Assembly (NCBI GenBank): GCA_964370395.1
Contig: CAYJIZ010000022.1
Location: forward strand, 1 to 31,728
DNA from: JBGUVL01 sp964370395
GTDB lineage: Bacteria > Bacillota_I > Bacilli_A > Erysipelotrichales > Erysipelotrichaceae
Direction: 5' to 3'
DNA length: 31,728 nt
In this document: positions 1 through 8,610 of the stretch, one piece after another
Layout of the letters: each line of letters opens with the position of its first letter
Position numbering within the stretch: the first letter of the stretch is position 1
Notes under the pieces: model-generated
What the model was told of the DNA's origin: nothing
Databases searched by the model: none
Seen by the model: the letters and a program-made list of their open reading frames with translations, nothing else
Translations under genes and position numbers: made by a program

Positions 1-57
1 GAGAAAGCAAGTGAGGATGGCATTTTAAAAGAATTAATAAGAAGGGGATTACGATAG
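1..57 (+). CDS. C-terminal tail of a probable LacI-family regulator (partial)
   Basis: An open frame enters from the left edge and stops at TAG 55-57. Its last 18 residues end in ILKELIRRGLR. This resembles the end of LacI/GalR-type repressors, which often finish with a short Leu-Ile-x-Arg-Gly strand. It is directly followed, 8 nt later, by the glycosidase gene of a sugar PTS operon, the usual place for a local LacI-type regulator. The fragment is too short for a firm family call; reading frame and context are the only support. Confidence 0.4.
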   Translation, partial: EKASEDGILKELIRRGLR

Positions 58-65
58 GTAAACAT

Positions 66-1745
66 ATGAAAAAAAGATGGTGGCAAGAAGAAGTAGTGTA
101 TCAAATTTATCCAAAAAGTTTTTGCGATAGCAATCACGATGGGGTAGGGGACATTAATGGGATTCGTAGTAAATTAGATTATTTAAGTGAATTAGGGGTT
201 ACGATGTTGTGGATCTGTCCAATCTTTCAATCGCCAATGGATGACAATGGGTATGACATTTCCAATTACTTCGCATTAGCGCAAGAGTTTGGAACGATGG
301 AAGATTTAAAAAACCTAATCGACGAAGCAAAGCAAAAAGGAATAAAAATCATTTTGGACTTGGTTATCAACCATACTTCAGATGAACATGAATGGTTTCA
401 AAAGGCATTAGAAGATAAGGGTAGCAAATATCGTGATTACTATATCTTCAAAGAGGGAAAAGAAGTGCCAAACAACTGGCGTTCGGTATTTGGAAGTAGT
501 GTGTGGAGTAAGGTAGATAACGAAGATACGTATTACTTTCATGCATTTGGTAAGAAACAACCAGATTTAAATTGGGAGAACGAAGCGTTGCGTGAAGAAC
601 TGTATGCGATGGTTAACCAATGGTTGGCATTAGGAATTGCAGGGTTTCGCGTGGATGCCATTACGTTTATTAAAAAGGACTTGCGTTTTGAAAGCATTGA
701 ACCAGATGGGGTAGATGGCCTTGCGAAGTGTACCAAAACGTGCCGTAACCAACCTGGTATCAAAACTTTCTTAAAAGAGTTAAAAGAACGTTGCTTTGAT
801 CAATTTGACTGTATGAGTGTAGCAGAGGCACCAGGTGTTGCCTACGATGAATTGAATGATTTCATTAGCGAAGATGGTTTCTTCTCCATGATCTTTGATT
901 TCAAAGCTGCTGACCTTGATGTCGCAAGTGGTAGTGAATGGTTTAAACGTGTCGATTGGACAATCAAAGATTTGAATAAAAAAATAATGGATTACCAAGT
1001 GGCAGTACAAAAATTTGGATGGGCTGCGAACTTCATTGAGAACCATGACCAACCAAGAGCAACAAGTAAGTATTTAAAACAATACGAAGAAAATAGAGAT
1101 GCGGTGACAACATTGGCTGCTATGTATTTGTTTTTAAGAGGAACACCATATATTTACCAAGGACAAGAATTGGGTATGGTTAATTTTAAAAGAGAAGCAA
1201 TAGAAGAGTTCAATGATATTTCAAGTATTGACCAATACCATCGTGCATTACAAGAAGGATTTAGTGAACAAGAAGCATTGCACTTCATTAATTTAAGAAG
1301 TCGTGATAACAATCGTACACCATTTCCTTGGGATGACAGTGAGTTTGGTGGATTTAGTCAACAGACTCCGTGGTTAGCGATGAGTGAGAAGAATCCACAC
1401 ATCAATGCTAAGGCACAACAAAAAGACGAAAACAGTGTGTTGTCCTTTTATAAAAAAGCGATCGCCTTTCGTCAAAAATCAGCGTATCGCGATTGCTTGG
1501 TGTATGGTGATATCACACCACTTACATCAAATGATGATGTGATTGCATACAAGCGTAGTAATGAAAAACAAACACTTTTGTGTTACTTCAATTTAAGTGC
1601 ATCAAAGCAAGAAGAAACACTTAGTGGAAAAGTGAAAAATATCGTGTTTTATAATCAACATAAGAACAATTGCAAAGAGAATCAATTGGTGTTAGAACCG
1701 TTTCAATTTGTGATTATAGAAATGGAGGGAAAAGAAAATGAATAA
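66..1745 (+). CDS. GH13 (subfamily 31-like) alpha-glucosidase
   Basis: This is a 559-aa cytoplasmic alpha-glucosidase that releases glucose from the non-reducing end of small alpha-glucosides; no signal peptide is seen. The (beta/alpha)8 barrel carries all GH13 blocks: a metal-binding loop DSNHDGVGD (21-29), region I DLVINH (98-103), the family-31 QPDLNW block (165-170), region II GFRVDAI with nucleophile D197, region III VAEA with acid/base E254, and region IV ENHD with D328. The residue after the nucleophile is Ala198. In characterised family-31 enzymes Val here favours alpha-1,6 bonds while Ala or Thr accompanies alpha-1,4 activity, so maltose-type substrates are plausible. A trehalose-6-phosphate hydrolase is less likely because those usually have GEM in region III. 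The gene opens the PTS operon and overlaps the permease start by 8 nt, which implies translational coupling. The exact substrate is uncertain. Confidence 0.88.
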   Translation: MKKRWWQEEVVYQIYPKSFCDSNHDGVGDINGIRSKLDYLSELGVTMLWICPIFQSPMDDNGYDISNYFALAQEFGTMEDLKNLIDEAKQKGIKIILDLVINHTSDEHEWFQKALEDKGSKYRDYYIFKEGKEVPNNWRSVFGSSVWSKVDNEDTYYFHAFGKKQPDLNWENEALREELYAMVNQWLALGIAGFRVDAITFIKKDLRFESIEPDGVDGLAKCTKTCRNQPGIKTFLKELKERCFDQFDCMSVAEAPGVAYDELNDFISEDGFFSMIFDFKAADLDVASGSEWFKRVDWTIKDLNKKIMDYQVAVQKFGWAANFIENHDQPRATSKYLKQYEENRDAVTTLAAMYLFLRGTPYIYQGQELGMVNFKREAIEEFNDISSIDQYHRALQEGFSEQEALHFINLRSRDNNRTPFPWDDSEFGGFSQQTPWLAMSEKNPHINAKAQQKDENSVLSFYKKAIAFRQKSAYRDCLVYGDITPLTSNDDVIAYKRSNEKQTLLCYFNLSASKQEETLSGKVKNIVFYNQHKNNCKENQLVLEPFQFVIIEMEGKENE

Positions 1746-3609
1746 ATATGAAAAAATAGCAAAAGAGATTATTGCCGTAGTACAAGAAGACAATATTGTA
1801 TCAATTACACATTGTGCGACGCGATTACGTATCGTGGTAAAAGACAAAGAACGCATCGATAATAAAAAAGTAGAAAATATCGATGAAGTAAAAGGAGTGT
1901 TCTTTACTTCTGGACAATACCAAATTATTTTAGGGACAGGTATTGTGAATAAAGTGTATGCTGAAGTAGAAAAGATGGGATTAAAGACAATTTCTAAAAA
2001 GGAACAAGAAGAAATTGTGAAAGACAATGAAAAGGGAATCAAACGCTTGATGCGTATCTTGGCAGATATCTTTGTGCCTATTATTCCTGTCATTGCAGCA
2101 ACCGGGTTATTTCTAGGGTTAAAAGGTTGTTTGTTTAATGATAATGTACTGGCTTTGGTGGGAGCTTCTTCCAAAGACATTCCTATTTATATTCAAACGT
2201 TAGTTACCGTATTAACAGATACTGCCTTTGCTTTCTTACCTGCCATTATCACATGGTCCGCATTTAAGGTATTTAAGGGAACCCCTGTTATCGGATTAGT
2301 AATCGGTTTGATGATTATTGCGCCAGTGTTACCTAATGCGTATGCTGTAGCGGATCCAAATAGCGGTGTAGATGCGATTATGGCATTTGGTTTCATTCCT
2401 TTGGTAGGGTGCCAAGGAAGTGTATTAACTGCTATTGTGGCTGCATGGTTCGGTGCGAACTTAGAGCGAAAATTACGTAAGATTATGCCTAATGTATTGG
2501 ATTTAATTTTTACTCCATTCTTCGTTATGTTGATTACGATGTTAGTTATCTTATTAGGGGTTGGTCCAATTATGCACCAAATCGAATTAAGTATGGTATC
2601 AATCATTGAAGCGATGATTCAATTGCCATTTGGGATTGGTGGATTCTTAATTGGATTCACATACCCATTAACAGTAATTACAGGACTTCACCATACGTAT
2701 GTCATGATTGAAACATCGTTATTAGCAAACACTGGTTTCAATCCATTAATTACATTATGTGCTATGTATGGTTTTGCGAATGTAGGAACATGTCTTGCAT
2801 TTATCTTTAAATCAAAATCACAAAAGATGAAACAAACAAGTATTGGGGCGATGTTGTCACAGTTGTTTGGAATTAGTGAGCCAGTGTTATTTGGGATTCA
2901 ATTACGTTTTAACTTAAAACCATTAATTATTATGTTGTTTACTTCTGGAGTAGGAGCAGGATTGCTTTCCTTGTTCCATATTCAATCTAACTCTTATGGA
3001 CTAGCAGTGATTCCATCGTATCTAATGTATATTTATGAAGGAAACCAATTGTTGTTTTATTTCTTGATTTCTATTTTCTGTGTTGTGATGTGTTGTGTAC
3101 TAACCATGTTATTTGCGATTCCAAAAGAAGTGTTAGTACCAGATGATGAAGAAACAGATAAAGTAATGGATGAAGTAGACTTTATCGCACCAGCACAAGG
3201 GAAAGTTATTTTATTGGAAGAAGTGGATGATCCAATGTTTTCGAAAAAGACATTAGGAGATGGATTTGCGATTGAAATTAGTGATGGAAAAATCATTGCT
3301 CCCATTTCTGGGCAAGTAGTGAGCGCCTTTCCAAGTGGACATGCTTTTGGAATTCGTAGTGAAAGCGGCAAAGAAATTTTGATTCATATCGGGATTGATA
3401 CCGTTGGTTTGCATGGAGAAGGATTTGATGTGAAGGTAAAACAAGGGGATTATGTAACACAAGGGGAAGAACTGGTTAATGTTGATATTGAAAGAGTACA
3501 GGCTTTGGGGAAAGCGACAACCACGATGGTCATCTTTACTAGTGGGGAACAAGTAAACATTCAAAAAAGTGAAAATCCTATCGCATTAGGAAGTGAAATG
3601 GCTGTGTAA
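1738..3609 (+). CDS. scrA: Sucrose-type PTS permease, EIIBCA
   Basis: This 623-aa single-chain PTS transporter has domain order B-C-A. EIIB spans about 1-85, with phospho-cysteine C26 in the HCATRLR motif. EIIC spans about 105-465, with many hydrophobic helices and the GLHHTY loop. A glucose-type EIIA follows from about 480: H550 in LIHIGIDTV matches the phosphorylated His of E. coli IIA-Glc, and an upstream GHAFGI matches its partner His. Because EIIA is fused, only HPr is needed to drive uptake and phosphorylation. The sucrose assignment rests on the downstream GH32 sucrose-6-phosphate hydrolase. The glucoside/trehalose/sucrose EIIBC families are close, so another disaccharide is possible. 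The start has a good GGAGGG site at 1724-1729 inside the upstream gene. Confidence 0.85.
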   Translation: MNKYEKIAKEIIAVVQEDNIVSITHCATRLRIVVKDKERIDNKKVENIDEVKGVFFTSGQYQIILGTGIVNKVYAEVEKMGLKTISKKEQEEIVKDNEKGIKRLMRILADIFVPIIPVIAATGLFLGLKGCLFNDNVLALVGASSKDIPIYIQTLVTVLTDTAFAFLPAIITWSAFKVFKGTPVIGLVIGLMIIAPVLPNAYAVADPNSGVDAIMAFGFIPLVGCQGSVLTAIVAAWFGANLERKLRKIMPNVLDLIFTPFFVMLITMLVILLGVGPIMHQIELSMVSIIEAMIQLPFGIGGFLIGFTYPLTVITGLHHTYVMIETSLLANTGFNPLITLCAMYGFANVGTCLAFIFKSKSQKMKQTSIGAMLSQLFGISEPVLFGIQLRFNLKPLIIMLFTSGVGAGLLSLFHIQSNSYGLAVIPSYLMYIYEGNQLLFYFLISIFCVVMCCVLTMLFAIPKEVLVPDDEETDKVMDEVDFIAPAQGKVILLEEVDDPMFSKKTLGDGFAIEISDGKIIAPISGQVVSAFPSGHAFGIRSESGKEILIHIGIDTVGLHGEGFDVKVKQGDYVTQGEELVNVDIERVQALGKATTTMVIFTSGEQVNIQKSENPIALGSEMAV

Positions 3610-3615
3610 AGAGCG

Positions 3616-5013
3616 ATGCTAACAAAACAAGAATACCAATCGTGGTTACAACAACAAGACCATGAAGAAGGGCAAGATAGACTACAATATCATTTTGCTC
3701 CTACCATTGGGTGGTTAAATGATCCAAATGGACTATTTGAAAAAGATGGTTGCTATCACATGTACTACCAATACAGTCCAATGGATATCGACGGAGGTTG
3801 TAAGATATGGGGGCATACAACAACCCGTGACTTTATTCATTATGATCATGTTGATCCATTCTTGTATGCAGACCATTATGCAGACAAAGATGGTGTATAC
3901 AGTGGAAGTGCATACGTACAAGAAAATGACATTGCCTTTTACTATACAGGAAATGTAAAACATCTTGATGGACATTATGACTATATCAATGCAGGGCGTG
4001 AACAAAATACAATACGAGTAACAAGTCCAGATGGAGTAAAAGCGAGTAAGAAAGAAGTTGTACTAACAAATGAGGATTATCCAAATACGATGAGTAATCA
4101 TGTAAGAGATCCGAAAATAGTTGATTTGTATGGAAAACAAGTGATGCTTTTGGGAGCGCGTAGTAAAAAGGATGAAGGATGTGTTTTACTTTATGAAAAG
4201 GTAGCAACGAAATGGAAGTATCGTTCCACAATCATGGGTAAAAAACCATTTGGGTATATGTGGGAGTGCCCAGATATTGTGCAGTTTGAAAAGCAACAAT
4301 TTCTTATCACCTGTCCACAAGGAGTACAGAAACAGGGTTATGAGTATCATAATGCACACCAATGTGGGTACTTTCCAATCCAATTAGACGAAAACTTAAG
4401 TACGTATCAATTAGGTGACTTTACGATGTTGGATTATGGGTTTGATTTCTATGCACCACAAACATTTCAAGATCGTTTGAATCGTACCATTCTCATTGCT
4501 TGGATGGCTGTTCCAGATGCGCCATACCAATGCAAACAAGAAAATGCAAAGTGGCAGCATTGTATGAGTATTCCTCGTCAGTTAATTTACGACAAGCAAA
4601 AATTGAAACAGAAACCGTTACAAGAGTTACAAGCGTTGCGTAAAAAAGAGAAGCATATGTGTTTGGCACAAACACAAGTATTTGAAAACAAGACTACCTG
4701 TTTTGAAATAGAAATGACATTACCTGATAAAAGTGACTTTTGTATTCATATTAGAGAGCAGATTCACTTGTCTTATCAAGATGGTATCTTTTGTATGGCT
4801 TTTGAAAACAATGCGTGCAAACGAAGCAAACGCCAAGTTGAAATAAAACAAATTGACCAAATACAAATATTTTCAGATGTGAGTACACTTGAAATATTCA
4901 TTAATGATGGAGAATATGTTTTATCCACTCGAGTATTTGATGAAGCTTGTCCCATTGCTATGCAATTTGCGATTGCTGGTGTCGACTTTACGTATTATGA
5001 ATTAAAAAAATAA
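3616..5013 (+). CDS. scrB: GH32 sucrose-6-phosphate hydrolase
   Basis: This 465-aa cytoplasmic enzyme cleaves sucrose-6-phosphate into glucose-6-phosphate and fructose after PTS uptake. The five-bladed propeller shows the GH32 signatures WLNDPNG (33-39, nucleophile D36), VRDP (transition-state stabiliser D165) and WECP (acid/base E217), followed by a short beta-sandwich domain. Length is slightly below the usual 480 aa but nothing looks missing. It starts 6 nt after the permease stop with only a weak AAGAG site, suggesting coupling to upstream translation. It is the last gene of the operon and is followed by a strong hairpin terminator. There is no signal peptide, which argues against a secreted invertase or levanase. 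Confidence 0.92.
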   Translation: MLTKQEYQSWLQQQDHEEGQDRLQYHFAPTIGWLNDPNGLFEKDGCYHMYYQYSPMDIDGGCKIWGHTTTRDFIHYDHVDPFLYADHYADKDGVYSGSAYVQENDIAFYYTGNVKHLDGHYDYINAGREQNTIRVTSPDGVKASKKEVVLTNEDYPNTMSNHVRDPKIVDLYGKQVMLLGARSKKDEGCVLLYEKVATKWKYRSTIMGKKPFGYMWECPDIVQFEKQQFLITCPQGVQKQGYEYHNAHQCGYFPIQLDENLSTYQLGDFTMLDYGFDFYAPQTFQDRLNRTILIAWMAVPDAPYQCKQENAKWQHCMSIPRQLIYDKQKLKQKPLQELQALRKKEKHMCLAQTQVFENKTTCFEIEMTLPDKSDFCIHIREQIHLSYQDGIFCMAFENNACKRSKRQVEIKQIDQIQIFSDVSTLEIFINDGEYVLSTRVFDEACPIAMQFAIAGVDFTYYELKK

Positions 5014-5022
5014 ACAAAGAAA

Positions 5023-5060
5023 AAATACCTATGCACATTTCATGCGTAGGTATTTGTGTT
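5023..5060. terminator. Bidirectional intrinsic terminator, scrB / carbonic anhydrase
   Basis: AAATACCTATGC (5023-5034) pairs with GCGTAGGTATTT (5044-5055) through a 9-nt loop, with one G-T wobble. TTTT (5058-5061) follows on the plus strand, and an A-rich run on the other side gives a U tract on the minus strand, so it can end both convergent transcripts. Confidence 0.88.
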
Positions 5061-5603
5061 TTATTTAACTTGGGTAAGGGCACCTGTCACACTATCTAAT
5101 ATGAAACCATATAGTCGCACATCATCAGGAATCAAAGGATGTCTTTCCAAAAGAGCCATACTGCTCTTTACCGATACTTCAACATCGTCAAAGCCTTCTA
5201 AGAAACGATGTAAGTCAATTCCGAAATCACCAGCTAAGGCAATTTTCTCTTCGTCGATACCACGTTCTTTCATCTTTTTAATTATGGCATCGCTGTTCAT
5301 ATGTTGCACACCACAATCAGTGTGACCAATAATACAAATGTCTTGCACACCTAACTCATAAATCGCAACTAATAAGGAACGCACAACACTTCCAAAAGGA
5401 TGGGTGATGACACCACCGGCATTCTTAATGATTTTCGCATCTCCATTTTTTAATCCTAAGGCAGCAGGCAAAAGTTCAATCAAGCGGGTATCCATACATG
5501 TCACAATGGCTAACTTCTTGTCTGGGTATTTGCTTGTACGAAATGGTTCGTATTGTTTGTTTTCGACAAACTGCTTGTTGAATTGTACTATGTCTTTAAT
5601 CAT
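5061..5603 (-). CDS. Beta-class carbonic anhydrase (YtiB-like)
   Basis: This 180-aa zinc enzyme interconverts CO2 and bicarbonate, supplying bicarbonate for carboxylations and helping pH balance in the cytoplasm. The zinc ligands are C36, in CMDTR with the D38/R40 dyad, H94 and C97 in GHTDCG. The glycine-rich NAGG loop (61-64) is in place. Length fits the short Gram-positive branch typified by B. subtilis YtiB (about 187 aa). It is monocistronic, with an AGGAGTGA ribosome site, and diverges from the membrane-protein/rsmF unit. Nothing suggests inactivation. Confidence 0.92.
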   Translation of the reverse strand: MIKDIVQFNKQFVENKQYEPFRTSKYPDKKLAIVTCMDTRLIELLPAALGLKNGDAKIIKNAGGVITHPFGSVVRSLLVAIYELGVQDICIIGHTDCGVQHMNSDAIIKKMKERGIDEEKIALAGDFGIDLHRFLEGFDDVEVSVKSSMALLERHPLIPDDVRLYGFILDSVTGALTQVK

Positions 5604-5624
5604 ATTATCACTCCTATTAACAGT

Positions 5625-5653
5625 AGCATAGCATTCTCATGCACTGAAAACAA
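5625..5653 (-). promoter_or_regulatory. Sigma-A promoter of the carbonic anhydrase gene
   Basis: On the minus strand, TTGTTT (5653-5648) and TATGCT (5630-5625) are 17 bp apart. A TG one base before the -10 makes it an extended -10 promoter. The predicted start lies about 20 nt before the ATG and leaves room for the AGGAGTGA site. Confidence 0.6.
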
Positions 5654-5690
5654 GTGTCTTGAAAATGAAATAAAACAATGCAAGCCAATC

Positions 5691-5719
5691 TTTTAAAACA
5701 AAAAAGCTTGTGATACAAT
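5691..5719 (+). promoter_or_regulatory. Sigma-A promoter of the membrane protein / rsmF unit
   Basis: TTTTAA (5691-5696) and TACAAT (5714-5719) have a 17-bp spacer and a TGA-TACAAT extended -10. It lies about 40 bp before the ATG at 5760. Confidence 0.6.
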
Positions 5720-5759
5720 AAACAACGAATACTACTATATATAGAAAGGAGTTTGGGGT

Positions 5760-6272
5760 ATGGCAAAAAACCTTGAACAAGTCATCATTGATGATTTAAA
5801 AGATATGTTGAAAGAGAATGAAACATTTGAATATGTGTTGCTAGGAAAACAAGCTCCTAATACCAAACGGTTGGGTTTCATTTTTGGTGGGTGGACATTA
5901 CTGCTCCTGTTGTTTTTATTGGATTTTTTAAGTTTTTCATGGCTGTCTATTTTACTTGTTGGAATAGGTGTCATCGCAACAGTAAGTATGTTTTATGAAA
6001 CAGTATATATAGGAAAGCTAGGAAAGAAACTATATATGCACCGTTTTGATGGATTAAAAATACGTAACCAAAAAGAAACAACCTTACTTCGTGATGTTTC
6101 TATCGTGTACGATCGTACGAGTGATTTTCATTTAACGATAGCAGTGAACTTTAATCAAATAGGGGAATTTGTTATCTTAAGAAGAAGTTATGAAAGCAAA
6201 GGATTATTGCGTCAATCCACAAATATGCGTCAATTGATGGTGGACATTGCAAAGAAACAAAAAAATAAGTAA
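5760..6272 (+). CDS. Small two-helix membrane protein, unknown function
   Basis: I do not recognise this 170-aa protein. It has a charged N-terminal stretch (about 1-38) and two closely spaced hydrophobic segments (about 39-58 and 60-80), so both ends probably face the cytoplasm. The C-terminal part of roughly 85 residues has alternating hydrophobic and charged residues (LYMHRFDGLKI, VSIVYDR, LTIAVNF) suggestive of a beta-rich, PH-like fold, though this is a guess from pattern only. The ATG has a good AAAGGAG site. rsmF starts 9 nt after its stop, so the two share a transcript. Confidence 0.75.
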   Translation: MAKNLEQVIIDDLKDMLKENETFEYVLLGKQAPNTKRLGFIFGGWTLLLLLFLLDFLSFSWLSILLVGIGVIATVSMFYETVYIGKLGKKLYMHRFDGLKIRNQKETTLLRDVSIVYDRTSDFHLTIAVNFNQIGEFVILRRSYESKGLLRQSTNMRQLMVDIAKKQKNK

Positions 6273-6281
6273 GGGAAGCAA

Positions 6282-7601
6282 ATGAAAGAACAATTTTTAA
6301 AACGAATGAAACAGTATTTGACAACAGAGTACGATGCGTATGTGGCAACACTTACTCAACCAGTTTATCGAGGGTTACGTGTGAACTTATTGAAAGAAGA
6401 TCGCGAACTTCTACAAGCTCACTTTTCTCTTCGACCTTCTTTATTTTGTAAGGATGGTTTTTATATCGAAGACAAAGTGAGTGGAAATCATCCCTTTCAT
6501 CTACAAGGCTTATTTTATATGCAAGAACCTTCGGCTAGTAGCGTTGCTAGTATCTTAGATGTACAGCCAAATGATTGGGTGCTAGACTTGTGTGCTGCAC
6601 CAGGTGGAAAAAGTTCACAGATTGCTGCTACGCTTCAAAATACAGGTTTTTTAGTAAGCAATGAGTACAATGCACAGCGCTCTACAATCTTGCTTTCGAA
6701 TATGGAGCGAATGGGTGTAAGCGAAAATATGATTACTAATTGTGAAGTGCCAACTTTATGCAAACAGTTGGTAGGTTGTTTTGATCGTGTCGTTGTGGAT
6801 GCGCCATGTAGTGGAGAAGGAATGTTTAAAATTCACCAAAAAGCAATTGATGATTGGAGCGAAGAACATGTAAAATCATGTGCGAATCGCCAACGTTCTA
6901 TATTAGAGGATGCTTACACAACATTAAAGAAAGATGGAATATTAGTATATTCTACATGTACCTATGCGATGGAAGAAAACGAAGAAGTCATTGCGGATTT
7001 CTTACAAGCACACCAAGATATGCAATTGCTTGATTGCAAAACAAACTTTGGACGTAGTGGTTTTGCTTGTGAAGGAATGGATGCAAGCAAAGTATGTCGT
7101 ATCTTTCCTATGGATGAAGGAGAGGGGCATTTTATTGCGAAGATGCAAAGAACTAGTGAAAACAAACAAACGAAGCTTACAACGCTTAAAACGCATAAGA
7201 TAGAGCCGTGTGTTCATGATTTCTTTATGGAACAAATAGGATTTATTCCTGCTTATCTTTATGTTCATAATAATCAAGTGTATGCTAAGCAAAGTCCTTT
7301 TATTAAATTGGATAAGGGGAAGATATTGCGACAAGGAGTGTTATGTGGAGAAATCATCAAAAATCGTTTTGAACCACATCATCACTTCTATATGGCTGCA
7401 TGGTTTGCTCCCTACTTTAAAAAGGTAGTGTCACTAGATGAGCAACAATGCAAAACATTCATTAGTGGAAACGTACTGATGCTACCTAGTGAAAAGGGGT
7501 ATTGTGCATTATCGTATCATCATCACATCATCGGATTTGGAAAGAGTGATGGAAAACAAATCAAAAATAAGTTTCCAAAAGGATTGCGTGTTCCATATTA
7601 A
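6282..7601 (+). CDS. rsmF: 16S rRNA (cytosine-C5) methyltransferase, RsmF/NOP2-Sun family
   Basis: This 439-aa S-adenosylmethionine-dependent enzyme makes 5-methylcytosine in 16S rRNA. The Rossmann-fold core shows motif I DLCAAPGGK (102-110), which binds SAM. Motif IV DAPCSGEG contains C176, and motif VI STCTY contains C226; together they form the two-cysteine catalytic pair of m5C methyltransferases. The C-terminal region from about 280 ends in GFGKSDGKQIKNKFPKGLR, typical of the RsmF C-terminal RNA-binding domain and not of RsmB, which carries an N-terminal NusB domain. In Gram-positive bacteria close members can modify several C residues, so the exact target is not certain. It is the second gene of a two-gene unit. 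Confidence 0.88.
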   Translation: MKEQFLKRMKQYLTTEYDAYVATLTQPVYRGLRVNLLKEDRELLQAHFSLRPSLFCKDGFYIEDKVSGNHPFHLQGLFYMQEPSASSVASILDVQPNDWVLDLCAAPGGKSSQIAATLQNTGFLVSNEYNAQRSTILLSNMERMGVSENMITNCEVPTLCKQLVGCFDRVVVDAPCSGEGMFKIHQKAIDDWSEEHVKSCANRQRSILEDAYTTLKKDGILVYSTCTYAMEENEEVIADFLQAHQDMQLLDCKTNFGRSGFACEGMDASKVCRIFPMDEGEGHFIAKMQRTSENKQTKLTTLKTHKIEPCVHDFFMEQIGFIPAYLYVHNNQVYAKQSPFIKLDKGKILRQGVLCGEIIKNRFEPHHHFYMAAWFAPYFKKVVSLDEQQCKTFISGNVLMLPSEKGYCALSYHHHIIGFGKSDGKQIKNKFPKGLRVPY

Positions 7602-7604
7602 GAA

Positions 7605-7630
7605 AAAAAGAGCCTAGGCTCTTTTTGTTT
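7605..7630. terminator. Bidirectional terminator between rsmF and the LysR gene
   Basis: A perfect palindrome occupies 7605-7626 with its centre at CTAG (7614-7617). The A5 and T5 ends serve as U tracts in either direction. The stop codon and last codons of the minus-strand LysR gene lie inside it. Confidence 0.85.
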
Positions 7631-8501
7631 CTTCTATTAAGGATAAAAACGATTGGGCAGCATTACTTAACGGCATTCTTTTTAAATGGGTATAAGCAAT
7701 GGCTCGTTTTGGTAAAGGTTGAGAAAGCACCATTTCTTGCAAGGAGTTATTTTTAAGATAACTTGTAGCAAATTCTTTGATGACACAAGATACGCCCAAA
7801 TCGATTTTCGCAAACTGCAACAATAAGTCATGTGCCCCCAATTCAATTTGTGGAGTAAGGGTAATGTGACTTTTTTTAAATTGTGTATCGATGGCTTTGC
7901 GTGAGTTGGCACTTTTCTCCAATAAGATAAGTGGCATACTTGCGATTTCCTGACGCGTATAACTCTCTTTGATTTCTTTGTTTTTCGCACATACAAAAAT
8001 ATCGTGTATCATCATACAAGGTTGAATTTTTAATTCGTTATCTTTCAATGGTAAATTAATAAAAGCAAGATCCACGTTCCCGCTTTTCACCAAATCAATC
8101 GTTTCTAATGAGGTGCGATTAAATACTTCAATTTTAATATTAGGGTACATCTTATGAAACTTCTCCAAATAAGGAATTAAGTAATTGCTTGAAATGGTAT
8201 CTCCTGCACCAATACTTAAGGTTCCTTCTTCCATGTGTTTCATATCTACTAATTTCTTTTCTGCGATATGTAAGGTAGTCAGTGCTTCTTGTGCGTATTG
8301 TTTCAATAAAGTCCCTTCTTTGGTTAAGATGACACCTTTGGCATAGCGTTGAAACAAAGGGGTGTTTAAATCGCTTTCTAATTGTTTGATAATTTGTGAT
8401 ACAGCCGATTGGGAGATGTATAATTTTTTTGCTGCATCAGAAAAGGATAAGGTATTGGCTACTTCTAAAAAGATACGATAGTAATCTAGTTTGGTGTTCA
8501 T
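7614..8501 (-). CDS. LysR-family transcriptional regulator
   Basis: This 295-aa DNA-binding regulator has an N-terminal winged helix-turn-helix (about 1-60; the recognition region SDAAKKLYISQSAVSQIIK is typical) and a C-terminal two-lobed effector-binding domain from about 90, starting GTLSIGAGDTI. The layout fits the CysB/CbbR-like majority of LysR proteins; the effector cannot be read from sequence. It is divergent from purA across a 109-bp gap, the common LysR arrangement, so it may act on purA, on itself, or on neither. It has a strong AAGGAGG ribosome site 6 nt before the ATG. A short AT-rich inverted repeat (TAATAT-N5-ATATTA, 8520-8536) lies in the gap. Confidence 0.9.
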   Translation of the reverse strand: MNTKLDYYRIFLEVANTLSFSDAAKKLYISQSAVSQIIKQLESDLNTPLFQRYAKGVILTKEGTLLKQYAQEALTTLHIAEKKLVDMKHMEEGTLSIGAGDTISSNYLIPYLEKFHKMYPNIKIEVFNRTSLETIDLVKSGNVDLAFINLPLKDNELKIQPCMMIHDIFVCAKNKEIKESYTRQEIASMPLILLEKSANSRKAIDTQFKKSHITLTPQIELGAHDLLLQFAKIDLGVSCVIKEFATSYLKNNSLQEMVLSQPLPKRAIAYTHLKRMPLSNAAQSFLSLIEETKRA

Positions 8502-8538
8502 ATAAGTCCTCCTTATATCTAATATACTAAATATTAAT

Positions 8539-8567
8539 TATTCTAATGTGTCTAATTGTATTATAAT
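8539..8567 (+). promoter_or_regulatory. Probable purA promoter
   Basis: TATAAT at 8562-8567 is a consensus -10. The hexamer 17 bp upstream (TATTCT, 8539-8544) is poor, so the promoter may need an activator such as the divergent LysR protein. No PurR-type box or purine riboswitch is seen in the leader. Confidence 0.45.
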
Positions 8568-8610
8568 ATGTCTGTATTTGTTGTCAATAAATTTAGGAGG
8601 ACAAAATAAT

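Noticed and set aside
1692..2180. 162-aa reverse-strand open frame in the PTS gene
   Set aside because: It is antisense to conserved EIIB/EIIC coding sequence, with no ribosome site or recognisable domain; it is a shadow. The same applies to other long reverse frames at 21005-21406, 23110-23541 and 2193-2606.
8520..8536. TAATAT-N5-ATATTA as a LysR operator
   Set aside because: Its position is attractive, but the arms are pure A/T and do not show a clear T-N11-A box; kept only as a remark in the LysR entry.
8548..8610. Upstream ATG giving a 450-aa PurA
   Set aside because: It lies before the -10 at 8562, and the AGGAGG-linked ATG at 8611 gives the standard PurA N-terminus.
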